Origin: Adenanthera pavonina | Taxonomy: Eukaryota; Streptophyta; Magnoliopsida; Fabales; Fabaceae | NCBI GenBank assembly: GCA_026686845.1 | Contig: JAIVEN010000010.1 | Span: forward strand, 23,472,001 to 23,536,000 | Direction of reading: 5' to 3' | DNA: 64,000 nucleotides | In this document: one piece after another, positions 36,985-47,844 of the stretch | Layout of the letters: the number at the start of each line of letters is the position of its first letter | Numbering within the stretch: position 1 is the stretch's first letter | Notes under the pieces: model-generated | Told to the model about the DNA's origin: nothing | The model's database searches: none | The model's input: the letters and a program-made list of their open reading frames with translations, nothing else | Translations under genes and position numbers: made by a program

Positions 36985-39448
36985 TGTAACACCCTACCTC
37001 AAGACTTAGCCAAAAACTTCAAAATTTAACCAACCACAACCCCAAAAACTTAAAATAACACTCCACGACTTCAAACAGCATAAATGACTCCTAAAACCAC
37101 AAAAATAAGGCTTAGGGCTGCGGCCGCTATAGTACCGCCGCGGCTTCGACCTTCCCTATTTCTCTATTGCCTCTGGATTCACAGGCGCCGCGGCCTGGAC
37201 TCTGAAGCCGCGGCGCCCCATGCTGATATGCCATATTAGCAACTTCCATACTCTGGGGTGAACTTTCGACACTCATAACTTTATGCTCCGACCTCCGATT
37301 GACTTGACTCCAACTCCTACAAGTAAATCTAGTCCCCATCTATCCATAGACACAACTTTTACCTTAATCCAACTCTGTATGGAGATTCTAGACCTTTAAC
37401 ACCGCTTTAGCCACTTATTGACCAAAAATTACTACTAACAACCTCCAATTGCCAACGAAGGCCAATGGACACTCCTAGACCAATCATACATGTCCAAAAT
37501 CCCAAAACCAACTTGTCCAAAGAGATTTCACCACAAAGAAACCACTCCTCTGAGATGTGACCCCTTGGAACCAATCTTGACAAAATGGGCTATAGGCCAT
37601 AAAGCATAACAAGGCCCAAAACCATTCAAGCTCACCCATACTAACATACAGACTCCTCAACATCCAAAACCATGCAACCATACATATAATATATGTACAT
37701 TCATAACTAGTCTCAACCATATCATTAATCTATTCTATCTTACTTAGCACGAAATACATTACCCAAAATACACCCACTACATAGACTATTCCCACGTACA
37801 CAGCTACTCCCGCGTCTTCTCCGGACTACTGCCATAACCATCACCTGAAAGGTTAGTATAAGGGAGAGGGGGGTGAGACAATGTCTCAGTAACTAAGGAC
37901 AAACACATACATCTATATATATATTCCATACAACACATGAATGCAATGTGCAATGAATGGTATGCATGTCTCCCTTACACACAGCTAGAACCACGGGCTA
38001 TCGTCATGATAGGACATTTCATATAGGTAACTCCCTTCCAACAGACGATGAAGACTGATTCTGAGACATCACCAAGCTTACCTCCCATTAGCGTACCCAG
38101 CCAAAGGTAATGCTAATGTTCGGACTGTGGCTCTCCTTCCCCTTTCCCACCACGAATTAGCAGCAATTTAGGGAAGGTGCAGTCTACTGCGCTCCTTTCC
38201 CTCTTGGCCATCGGAGGAGATTTAGCCGCAAGGATCACATCCTTATCCTCCTTAACATACATATATATAATACATCCTTATCCTCTCTAACATATATCAT
38301 CATATATCATATCGTCGTCATATCATCATCACCCAATCCGCCACATATCAAGGCCTCACAATGCCATGTGGTGATGCTCTCACATCATCATATTATCATC
38401 ATCATCATGTCACAATCATATATATGCATCATGTCATGTCATGCCAAAGTCATCATCATAAACATAATCATCATCATCATCATCATAAACATCATGGCTA
38501 TCATCTAGCTGTGTGCATACCATGATATATCAAAAATAGTATATACAATCACATCAATATCATGGTATGAAAGAAACATGCATATATATACATAATATAC
38601 ATACCAATATACAATACAATACAACTAAACAAACACTCGGTTACCTCAACTATCATTACCACACGCACACAAGTTCCACAAGCTTCCTTGAACTGTCCAA
38701 TACACGTGAACCCCTCTTGATTAGCCAACAACCTTTATAATACCATAATTCTTTCATTAACACAATGTACCAGTAAACCAAACATCACAATTCAACCACA
38801 TAAACCTAACCCAAGGTTCCAACCCCCTTTTCATACACTAGTAAGCCCTCAGGGATCATTCAAACACTACACAACCTCCTACACTTCGGATTTCCAAGAG
38901 CCCTAACCAAGAATAACTCTGGGTTAAGCTCTAAACACATATAATTCCTTCAAAACTCACATCCAAGCAACAAGAATACCACAACACACTTCATTAACCT
39001 CAAATCATCCATTCCAATTGGTGGATTTCGCCCTAAATCAAAAATCCAACCTTAACACCAAAAATCTGAAACTCTAACCGAAGAAAAATGGAGAGGGAGA
39101 AGTATAAAACACTTACCAACTTGAATCCAAGCTCCCAAGGTCCGAAAATCACTCCTAGACACTGGAAATCTCAAACCCAAGTGCTGCTTCTCGGTCTCCT
39201 CCGTCGCTCCCTTCATTTTCTTTCTTTTTGATCCGACTGAACTGATCCGGTTTTAAACAAATTTCTTGACTCTCGCCGCGGCTTCAGCACACCTCACCGC
39301 AACTTCACCAAGTTCAACCGGAACACCACCACTGGAATGGTTCTCATTGTGGCATGGAGCTCTTCCAGACTCCACTTGAGCCTTCCTCCGTCCTATTTCC
39401 TCCGGTCCTGGTCACAAAGTCAAGAAAAATAACATGAGGGGTGTTACA
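36985..39448 (-). repeat. 3' LTR of gypsy A
   Basis: 2464 bp, TGTAACACCCTACC to GGGGTGTTACA on the plus strand. It keeps a CpG-rich block at 37115-37215 that the 5' LTR lacks. (ATC)n-type microsatellites lie at 38390-38500. The first 100 bases differ from the 5' LTR at about one base in ten, so the insertion is not recent. Confidence 0.9.
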
Positions 39449-39463
39449 CTCTCCCCTCCTTAC
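39449..39463 (-). promoter_or_regulatory. Polypurine tract of gypsy A
   Basis: Minus strand AAGGAGGGGAGAG immediately before the 3' LTR start; upstream lies TTTCGAGGATGAAATTTT, the usual lineage sequence. Confidence 0.85.
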
Positions 39464-39496
39464 TAAAATTTCATCCTCGAAATTTCCACTCTTACC

Positions 39497-39784
39497 TCAA
39501 GCAAAAATCTCTGGATACTTCCTTCGCATAAAATCTTCAGTCTCCCACATGACCTCATTGGACATCAAATCGCTCCAAAGGACCTTTAACAACTTAATGG
39601 TCTTATTTCTCAACTGCTTCTCTTTAACATCAAGGATTTGCAATGGCATGACCTCAAAAGTCAGATCCTCTCGCACTTGAACTGCTTCATTATCAATTAT
39701 ATGAGAGGGATCCAGATGATACTTCTTAAGTTGTGACACGTGGAAAACATCATGCAATCCAGCAAGATTAGGTGGTAGCGCCAC
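39497..39784 (-). pseudogene. Gypsy A: integrase C-terminus with chromodomain
   Basis: Open for 95 codons: LHDVFHVSQLKKYHLDPSH, then a linker, then EKQLRNKTIKLLKVLWSDL and EVMWETEDFMRRKYPEIF before the stop. These are the integrase tail motif (HVSQLKKY) and a C-terminal chromodomain. Chromodomains of this kind bind methylated histone H3 and guide integration into heterochromatin (family knowledge). The frame differs from the upstream integrase piece, so an indel lies between about 39784 and 39856. Confidence 0.85.
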
Positions 39785-39855
39785 TCGATACGCTACTGCC
39801 CAATTCGTTCTAGAATTTTATATGGACCCATGTACCGCGGAGTGAGCTTCTTGGC

Positions 39856-40790
39856 TCAAATCGATCTTCCAACTCCAGTAGTAGGAGTGACCTTCAAAAA
39901 CACTTGATCTCCAACGTTAAACTCCAATGGTCTCCTCCTCCTGTCCGCATAACTCTTTTGCCGACTCTGAGCAGTAAGAAGCTTCTGACAAATACTCTCT
40001 ATTTGCCGAGAGGTTTGATCCACAATATCTGGGTCCAAAAGACTCCTTTCACCAAGTTCAACCCAACACAACAGTGACCTGCACTTTCTGCCATACAACG
40101 CTTCATATGGAGCCATTTACAAAGTCGAGTGGAAACTGTTGTTGTAGGTAAATTCAACCAACGACAGAAACTGATCCCAATTGCCTTTTTTCTCCAGAAC
40201 ACATGCTCGCAGCATGTCTTCTAGAGTCTGAATAGTCCTTTCAGTTTGCCCATCAGATTGAGGGTGATAAGTAGTATTGAAACTCAATTTTGTACCCATG
40301 GCCTTCTAAAGAGATTTCAAAAACCTGGATGTAAACCTAGGGTCTCTGTCAAACACAATATTCATCGGGACTCCATGCAGCCTTACAATTTTATTCACAT
40401 ACAATGGGCCAACTTCTCCATTGAAATAGTTTCCTAAATTGGAAGGAAATAGGCCGACTTCGTTAATCTGTCTACAATGACCCATATCGCATTGTTGCTT
40501 GAAGAGGTCCTCAGTAATCCCATCACAAAATCCATTGAAACATTATCCTATTTCCACTCCGGGATCTCCAAAGAATGCAACATACCTGCAGGCAATTAGT
40601 GTTGAATCTTTACCTTCTGACAAATTCGACATCTTGCCACAAACTTTGCAATGTCCTTCTTCATGCCTGGCCACCAATAACAACGCTTCAGATCTTGGTA
40701 CATCTTAGTGGTACCTAGGTGAATAGTATACTTGCTTTTATGAGCTTCCTCCAAAATAATTTCACGCAACCCCATAACATTTGGCACACA
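39856..40790 (-). pseudogene. Gypsy A: integrase, broken
   Basis: 40787-40596 carries the zinc-binding HHCC domain (HKSKYTIHLGTTKMYQDLKR, then CRICQKVK). The catalytic core follows at 40560-40200: MDFVMGLL, an RDPRFTSRFLKSL block, then after a stop GTKLSFNTTYHPQSDGQTER and TIQTLEDML. The three acidic residues (D in MDF, D in DRDP, E in QTER) are all present. 40116-39856 has MAPYEALYGRKCRS and DVGDQVFLK-like text (FNVGDQVFLK). There are stops, and the frame changes between the zinc domain and the core. Integrase inserts the cDNA into chromosomes. Confidence 0.85.
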
Positions 40791-41009
40791 AATTCAACCT
40801 CGGTACCAGATGATACCATCCTCCAAAACATCAAAGTCTCGGGTCTTCGCCATTTCAATCTGTTCTTGAATACGGAAAAGATAGTCATCCTCCATCTGAG
40901 CATAGCAAATGTTCCTCAATAAATCACTTGATACACTGATAGAACTCATTACTAGTACTCTAGGATGGACATTGATAGATAACTTCATATCTCTTAGGCT
41001 TTCCAGCAA

Positions 41010-41516
41010 CTATTGCTCTCTTAACATCATTATGGCTATATGGATCGACTTTCTACTCAAAGCATCCGCCACAACGTTGGCCTTCCCAAGGTGATACTTT
41101 AGAGCAAATTCATAGTCCACAAGAAACTCAACCCAATGCCTTTGCCTTATGTTCAGCTCTTTCTGGTTGAACAAATACTTTAAACTCTTGTGATCATTGA
41201 ACACCACAAACTGAGCATCATAGAGATAATGCATCCATAATTTCAAGGCAAACATTACAGCCACTAGCTCAAGGTGATGAGTAGGATAGTTCTCCTCATA
41301 AGGCCTTAACTACCTTGAGGCATATGCCATAACGCTGCCTTGCTGCATCAAAACACACCCTAGACCCTTCTTAGAGGCATCTGTGTAAACAGTGAACGAC
41401 TCTGACGGGTTAGGGACAATGAGCACTAGGGTGGATATCAGCTCTTGGAATGCTCTCTCACACTTGTCATCCCAAATGAAAGATCGATCCTTACGGGTGA
41501 GTCTAGTCAATAGCAT
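41010..41516 (-). pseudogene. Gypsy A: RNase H
   Basis: 41516-41310 reads FTVYTDASKKGLGCVLMQQG, the first catalytic Asp of RNase H. 41264-41010 reads FVVFNDHKSLKYLFNQKELN, RQRHWVEFLVDYEF and KANVVADALSRK, containing NDHKSL and the last Asp. One stop separates the pieces in the same frame. RNase H removes the RNA strand after reverse transcription. Confidence 0.85.
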
Positions 41517-42308
41517 AACAAGCTGAGAGAATCCCCAAATGAACCTTCAGTAATATCCAGCCAATCCCAGAAAACTCCAAATTTCAGTCACTGATCTTGG
41601 TCTCTCCCAATTCAACACCGCTTCAACTTTACTAGGGTCTACTGCCACACCTTCCGCAGAAATTACATGACTTAGAAAATTCACTTCCCGTAGCCAAAAC
41701 TCTCACTTATTGAGCTTAGCATATAGTTCGTGATCCCGCACTACTTGCAACACAATTCGAAGATGAAGTGCATGCTCTTCCTCACTCTTGGAGTAAACCA
41801 GGATGTCGTCAATGAAAACCACCACAAATTTATCCAAATATGGCCGAAACACCCTGTTCATATAATCCATGAAGATTTCCAGGGCAATTGTTAACACGAA
41901 TGGCATCACAAGAAACTCATAATGACCATATCGAGTTCGAAATGTCGTTTTAGGCACATCCTCAGCACGCACTCGCAATTGATGGTATCCTAACCTCAAA
42001 TCGATTTTAGAGAATACAGAGGCACCTACCAACTGATCAATCAAGTCTTTAATCCTAGGCAAAGGATATTTATTCTTGATCGTCACTCGGTTCATCTGCC
42101 TATAATCAATGCACAATCTAAGGCTACCATCCTTCTTCCTGACAAATAACACTGGAGCTCCCCAAGGCGAGACACTAGGTCTAATAAAACCTCTCTCCAA
42201 CAAATCCTCAATATTCTTCTTTAGCTCTTTCAATTCAGATGGTGCCAGTCGATATGGAGCTTTCGAGATAGTACTAGTCCCGGGCACCAACTTGATGGAG
42301 AACTCCAA
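41517..42308 (-). pseudogene. Gypsy A: reverse transcriptase
   Basis: 42308-41703 is the longest open stretch in the window, 201 codons. It reads APYRLAPSELKELKKNIEDL, VRKKDGSLRLCIDYRQMNR, KYPLPRIKDLIDQLVGASVF, SKIDLRLGYHQLRV (first catalytic Asp), FRTRYGHYEFLVMPF and VVVFIDDILVYSKS (catalytic Asp pair). The usual FGLTNAPATF block is altered to FVLTIALEIF, which should hurt the fold. After the stop near 41703 the RT connection continues to 41517 with further stops. Confidence 0.9.
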
Positions 42309-42311
42309 ATC

Positions 42312-42803
42312 TCATGGTAAGGGTAAACCAATAATCTCCTCTAGAAACACATCAGGAAATTCATTCGCAACTGGATATCTTTCAACACCTTCTTGCATAT
42401 CCACATTCACCGAGAAGAAAACCAGAAACCCTTGACATCCTTTCTTCAGATACCTGTCAGCTTGGACAAAAGACAAACAGATATTCTCATCCCCTTCAAC
42501 ACTAGGGATGTTCATCAGTAAAGACACAGTCTTTCGAGCACAATCAAGAATGACATTATTCGCGTCCAATCAATCTATCCTAATTATCACGTTAATCTCT
42601 TGCAACGGTAAACAATTTAAATCTAGGGTAGTGCTTCGATGTTCAACACGAACTATACAATTCAAACAAGCTTGAGCAGTTCTTAATGAAACCCCTGTGG
42701 GCATGGCTACCGACAACTCAAAAGGCAACTCCATTACCACAATACCCAATCTCCGAGCACAATCAAAAGAAATGAAGGAATGTGATGCACCTGAATCAAA
42801 CAA
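42312..42803 (-). pseudogene. Gypsy A: aspartic protease and connector
   Basis: 42803-42570 reads MFDSGASHSFISFDCARRLG with the DSGAS active site, then QEINVIIRID, where the family has VILGMD. A stop follows, then 42569-42312 DANNVILDCARKTVSL and the connector to RT ending EFPDVFLEEIIGLPLP. It is in the same frame as RT but in a different frame from gag. Confidence 0.85.
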
Positions 42804-42929
42804 AGCATGAATAGATTAACAATTGAGTTTAAGTTTATCTCTAATCATGTTAGGCACTGCATCTACTTCTTGTCGGGTGATGGAGAAAAATCATCCCGGT
42901 ATCGTGGGTCTCCTCATCGCATCCTCCCG

Positions 42930-44134
42930 CCTTGGCTCATGACAATTCTGTGACATATGACCCGATTTTCCACAATTAAAACAAATCAAGCACAGACGGT
43001 CACCATGACTAAACCCGCATTTTGTGCATGGATTCGATGTACTATAGTACTATACTGAGAGGGAATGGAGTCCCTTCCTGTATACTCACTATGATTGGAA
43101 CTCTCTTGTTCATAGCCACCTCGATAAAAGGGTCCTCTGCCAAACCGACCTCTATCGAACTGATCCCTACCAAACCTGCCTCTGCCTCTACCATGACAGC
43201 CTTTATTATGTCGACCTCTTCCTCCACTAGAACCTGTACTACCACCACTGCTACCACTTCCTAAAAAACTTCCTTTACTGATTCCTCCTGTAGGTCCTAG
43301 GTGAGAAAAAGCCCGAATCATGGAATTCCTTCTATGCTCCTCAACCTCCTTCATTCGTCTATTCAAAGCATGAATCTTCACACATATGTCCTTGAAGGAC
43401 ACAAACTCCAGCATAGATAGCTACTCCTTAATCTCTGGATGGGCACCCTCAAACAATCTCTGAGCCATCCATCTATTGTCATGATAATTATTCAGATAAG
43501 TGGAATATTTTGCCAAGTCTAGAAACTGATCAATGTAGTCATCCGCAGATAGATTCCCTTGTTGAAAGGTTAGGAACTCGGCCTCCTTTTGCATCATTAA
43601 GGCTAGAGGGACGTAATGTGCAAAGAACCATTCCTTAAACTATCCCCAATTCATAGGAGGATTCATCGCTTTAATACTTGGGAGAATACTTCTCCACCAA
43701 CATTTAGCTTTCGTTTCAAGCTTAAAGACCGCTAGTTACACCCTTTGATCTGAGGTGCAATCCATCACATTAAAGATATTATCCGTTTGTTCCATCCACT
43801 CCTCAACTTATGACACATCCATGGTACCTTCGAAAGCTGGAGGATTAAACTTCCGAAAGTCCTTTAGCTAAGAGGAGATACGCCTTCTTCCAACTCTTGG
43901 GGCTTTATCAGGCTCCACTACAGTTTCATCTTCTCCTACATTTAGATCCACAAACATACCAGCTTCTTCATTCACATCCCCCTGTTCTTGGCTATCCATT
44001 CTCTCTTGCAACCTATTCAACGTCTCCCCTTGAGTATTCACCTGATTATTGAGGCCAGCCAGCATCTCATGCATCTGCCTCATCAGATCACTGTTATTAT
44101 GTCTTCCTCTTCGAGACATTTTTCCTTCACACAA
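42930..44134 (-). pseudogene. Gypsy A: gag with zinc knuckle
   Basis: Start at ATG 44134 (MCEGKMSRRGRHNN); a second ATG five codons on is equally possible. 44134-43868 holds a coiled-coil-like N-terminus (MHEMLAGLNNQVNTQGETL, LQERMDSQEQG) and an acidic stretch. The Retrotrans_gag region 43867-43415 has several stops (for example before VEEWMEQTDNIF). 43414-42986 has the basic helix and the Gly/Arg-rich repeats (RGRFGRDQFDRGRFGRG). The zinc knuckle CFNCGKSGHMSQNC at about 42940-42985 is intact. Confidence 0.85.
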
Positions 44135-44249
44135 GCAACAACACGTTCAATTATATGGTTCTGGACTAGCATTACAGTGAGAATATAGTCTATGCATTTA
44201 AATTTGTGCCAAGTAGTACTTCAAGTAGAAACAATGGCCCAAAACCATT

Positions 44250-44261
44250 GGTCTGATACCA
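44250..44261 (-). promoter_or_regulatory. Primer-binding site of gypsy A
   Basis: Minus strand TGGTATCAGACC, initiator-Met-tRNA type with one change from TGGTATCAGAGC, three bases inside the 5' LTR. Confidence 0.85.
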
Positions 44262-44264
44262 AAA

Positions 44265-46265
44265 TGTAACACCCTACCTAAAGACTTAACTAAAAACTTC
44301 AAAATTTAACCAACCACAACCCCAAAACCTTAAAACAATACTCCACAACTTCAAATAGTGGAAATGTGACCCCTTAGAACCAATCTTGACAAAATAGGCT
44401 ATAGGCCCTAAAGCATAACAAGGCCCAAAACCATTCAAGCTCACTCATACTAACATACAGACTCCTCAATATCCAAAACCATGCAACCATACATATAACA
44501 TACGTATATTCATAACTAGTCTCAACCATATCATTAATCTATTCTATCTTACTTAACACAAAATACATTATCTAAAATACACCCACTACATAGACTATTC
44601 CCATGTACACAGCTACTCCCGCGTCTTCTCCAGACTAGTACCAGAACCATCACCTGAAAAGGTTAGTTTAAGGGAGAAGGGGTGAGACAATGTCTCAATA
44701 ACCAGGGACAAACACATACATATATATATATATTCCATACAACACATGAATGCAATGTGTAATGAATGGTATGCATATCTCCCTCGCACATAGCTAGAAC
44801 CATAGGCTATCATCATGATATGACATTTCATATAGGTAACTCCCTTCCAACAATCGGTGAAGACTGATTCCAGGATATCACCAAGCTCACCTCCTATTAG
44901 CATACCCAGCCAAAGGTAATGCTAATGTTCAGACCGTGGCTCTCCTTCCCCTTTCCTACCACAAATTAGCAGAATTTAGGGAAGGTGCAGTCCACTGTGC
45001 GTCTTTCCCTCTTGGCCATCGGAGGAGATTTAGCCACAGGGATCCCATCCTTATTCTCCCTAACATATATATACAATCCCTCCTTATCCTTCCTAACATA
45101 TATCATATCGTCATCACATTATCACCACCCAATCCGCCACATATCAAGGCCTCACAATGCTATGTGGTGATGCTCTTGCATCATCATATTATTATCATCA
45201 TCATGTCACAATCATATGTATGCATCATGTCATGTCATGCCAAAGTCATCATCATAAACATAATCATCGTCATCATCATCATAAACATCATGGCTATCAT
45301 CTAGCTGTGTGCATACCACAATATATCAAAAACAGTACACACAATCACATCAATATCATGGTATGAAAGAAACATGCATATATATACATAATATACATAC
45401 CAATATACAATACAATACAACTAAGCAAACACCCGGTTACCTCAACTATCGTTACCACATGCACAAAAGTTCCACAAGCTTCCTTGAACTGTCCAATACA
45501 CGTGAACCCCTCTTTATTAGCCAACAACCTTTACAATACCACAATTCTTTCATTAACATAATGTACCAATAAACCAAACATCACAATTTAACCACATAAA
45601 CCTTACCCAAGGTTCCAACCCCTTTTTCCTGCACTAGTAAGCCTTTAGGGATCATTCAAATACTACACAACCTCCTACACTTCAGATTCCCAAGAGTCCT
45701 AACCAAGAACAACCTATGGTTAAGCTCTAAACACATATAATCCCTTCAAAACTCACATCCAAGCAACAAGAATACCACAACACCCTTCATTAACCTCAAA
45801 TCATCCATTCTAATCAGTGGATTTCGCCCCAAATCAGAAATCTAACCTTAACATTGAAAATCCCAAACTCTAATCGAAGAAAAATGGAGAGGGAGGAGTA
45901 TAGAGCACTTAACAACTTGAATTCAAGCTCCCAAGGTCCGAAAATTACTCCTAGACACTGGAAATCTTGAACCCTAGCATTGCTTCTCGGTCTCCTCCGT
46001 CACTCCCTTCATTTTCTTTCTTTTTTGTCCAACTGAACTAATCCAGTTTTAAACAAATTTCCTAACTCTCATCGTGGCTTCAGCACACCTCGCCGCAGCT
46101 CCACCAAGTTCAACTAGAACACCACCACTAGAATGGTTCTCGCTGTGGCGGCCCTTCTTCTCGCCATGGCTTGGAGCTCTTCCAGACTCCACTTGAGCCT
46201 TCCTCCATCCTATTTCCTCCGGTCCTGGTCACAAAGTCAAGAAAAATAACGTGAGGGGTGTTACA
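44265..46265 (-). repeat. 5' LTR of gypsy A
   Basis: 2001 bp with the same ends as the 3' LTR. It lacks the segment corresponding to 37087-37557 of the 3' LTR: the text passes from the CAAATAGTGGAAATG equivalent straight to TGACCCCTTAGAACC. The rest is collinear. Confidence 0.9.
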
Positions 46266-47071
46266 CATAACGGCTTAGAAAATGGACATCTCAGGGAGTA
46301 AAACCCCTCATTTTACAACTAAGACCAATCAAAGAAATCACAATTGCAATATGACAATGCAATTTAATCATAGAAAGACAATGAAAGAACATAAAGCAAG
46401 AATATGAAACTTAGCTACCTTGAAGCATTCCTCTGGCTCTTTCTCTTGAATCTAATGCTTCCACTACCTTCTTAGGCTTCCTCAAGTCCCTTAACATTAT
46501 TAAACACTTACTCAATCAACTAGAACAAGTAGCTACTTCATAAAGTCTCATTTAAAACCCTAAAGACTTAATTTCTTTATCTAAAGCCTAATCTTTGAGC
46601 CAATGCTTGTCTTTAAAGTTTTTTATCATGGGAAACTCATTTTTGCCATCAAATGCATGAAAATCCAGCTCCTTCCCACCTTATTGGTTTGACCATAATC
46701 TGCTCTTAGGAGGAAGAAATTAGTTTTTCACAAAAAACTTGCTTTAAAACACATCTAGTTTGCTTTTCTTGAAAAATATCATGCTTTCTTGTAAATTTAT
46801 GGCTTAAAAACTCCTTCCCTCTTATTATCATGCTTAGGCAAAGATTAGACAGCAAGTGAATAGGAGAAATTTCAAAGAAACTAGCTCAAACTGCCAAGAA
46901 ACTAAGATAGAACACTTAAGTATTGCAAGAGAAACACTTACCTATTTTCTTGGAATTTTTCTTCTTATTTTCCATCACTTTTCATCTCCTTCACGTAGCC
47001 TTTCTTTCTCCATCACCTTGCTGCAGCTTTTCTTACCCAAATATGTCACACAACGTGAGTTAAGGAGGGAG

Positions 47072-47079
47072 TATTTATA
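47072..47079 (-). promoter_or_regulatory. TATA box of family B LTR (copy B2)
   Basis: TATAAATA on the minus strand followed by CTCCCTCCTTAACTC and, about 80 bases on, a GA-rich leader and ATAGGTAAGTG (splice-donor-like). Same layout as B6 and B5. Confidence 0.5.
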
Positions 47080-47844
47080 AAACTTTGTGACCCATAAAAA
47101 GTTGCCACAAAATCTTCTTGAATTTTCCTTGGAAATCCATGGAAATTATTAATTTAATGCAATTTTATCATGTGCTACAGATGGAGCACGAATTTGAGGG
47201 CATTTTGGTCCAAAAATATTGTACTTTTATTTATCCAGATATATCTTGAACCGGTCTGGACCAATAAAGCTACTTTAGTAGTATATTTTACTATTATTGG
47301 AATACTAATTATAATTATATTGGGATATAAAATTACCATAATATACTTATCCCAATTGATCCAAATATAAGACCCACACATTTTTCATGAATGAATATTG
47401 CCTCTTCCTGTAGTTTAGACTGACTTTTATCGAGTAAGACATTAATATTAAATCATAATTACCCAATAAATATTATTTTGATCTTAATAAATTCTATACT
47501 ATATTCCAATGGTCTTAGCTCATTGAGAGCTTCATTTTGACTATAATTTTTTATATTTACAAAAATGCCTTTGACTCGGGATAAATTTATAATTTTTAAA
47601 ACTTTTGGGTCTTTAGGTGTAATTTTACCAAAATATTTGACTTCTCTTCGCCGTGAATTCTTATGCTAGGGGATAAAATTGTAATTTTCATCATTCTTAG
47701 GGGTAAAAATGTAATTTCTTATTTTTTCATCCAATCAGGAAAAATGACCTCTTTGCCCTATTTCACGTAAAACAGTGTTTGCCCGTTTTTATAAATTTCC
47801 TATACATTTTTAGTTATCTAATATTTTAGAAATGTTACAACTGG

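Larger units (their letters stand above)
36985..46265 (-). mobile_element. Gypsy element A, Tekay/Del-like chromovirus with both LTRs
   Basis: A 9.28 kb element in minus orientation. It consists of 3' LTR 36985-39448, polypurine tract, chromodomain, integrase, RNase H, RT, protease, gag, primer site and 5' LTR 44265-46265. Both LTRs have TGTAACACC...GTGTTACA ends. Flanking TATAA (36980-36984) and CATAA (46266-46270) form a TSD with one change. The gene order PR-RT-RH-INT-chromodomain, the long LTRs and the TGTAACACCC ends point to the Tekay/Del lineage; the lineage name is inferred. Stops and at least two or three frame changes make it non-functional. Confidence 0.9.
35672..47839 (-). mobile_element. 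Family B solo LTR, copy B2, split by gypsy element A
   Basis: Two halves, 35672-36984 and 46271-47839 (about 2.9 kb together), start TGTAACACCTTA and end GAAATGTTACA. Perfect TSDs ACTGG lie at 35667-35671 and 47840-47844. The halves are collinear with B1, B3, B5 and B6. Gypsy A sits between them with its own 5-bp TSD (TATAA/CATAA). B2 itself lies inside the internal region of gypsy C. Confidence 0.9.

Noticed and set aside
45100..45300. His-rich ORFs over ATC-type microsatellites
   Set aside because: Simple-sequence repeats inside the gypsy A LTR produce these frames.
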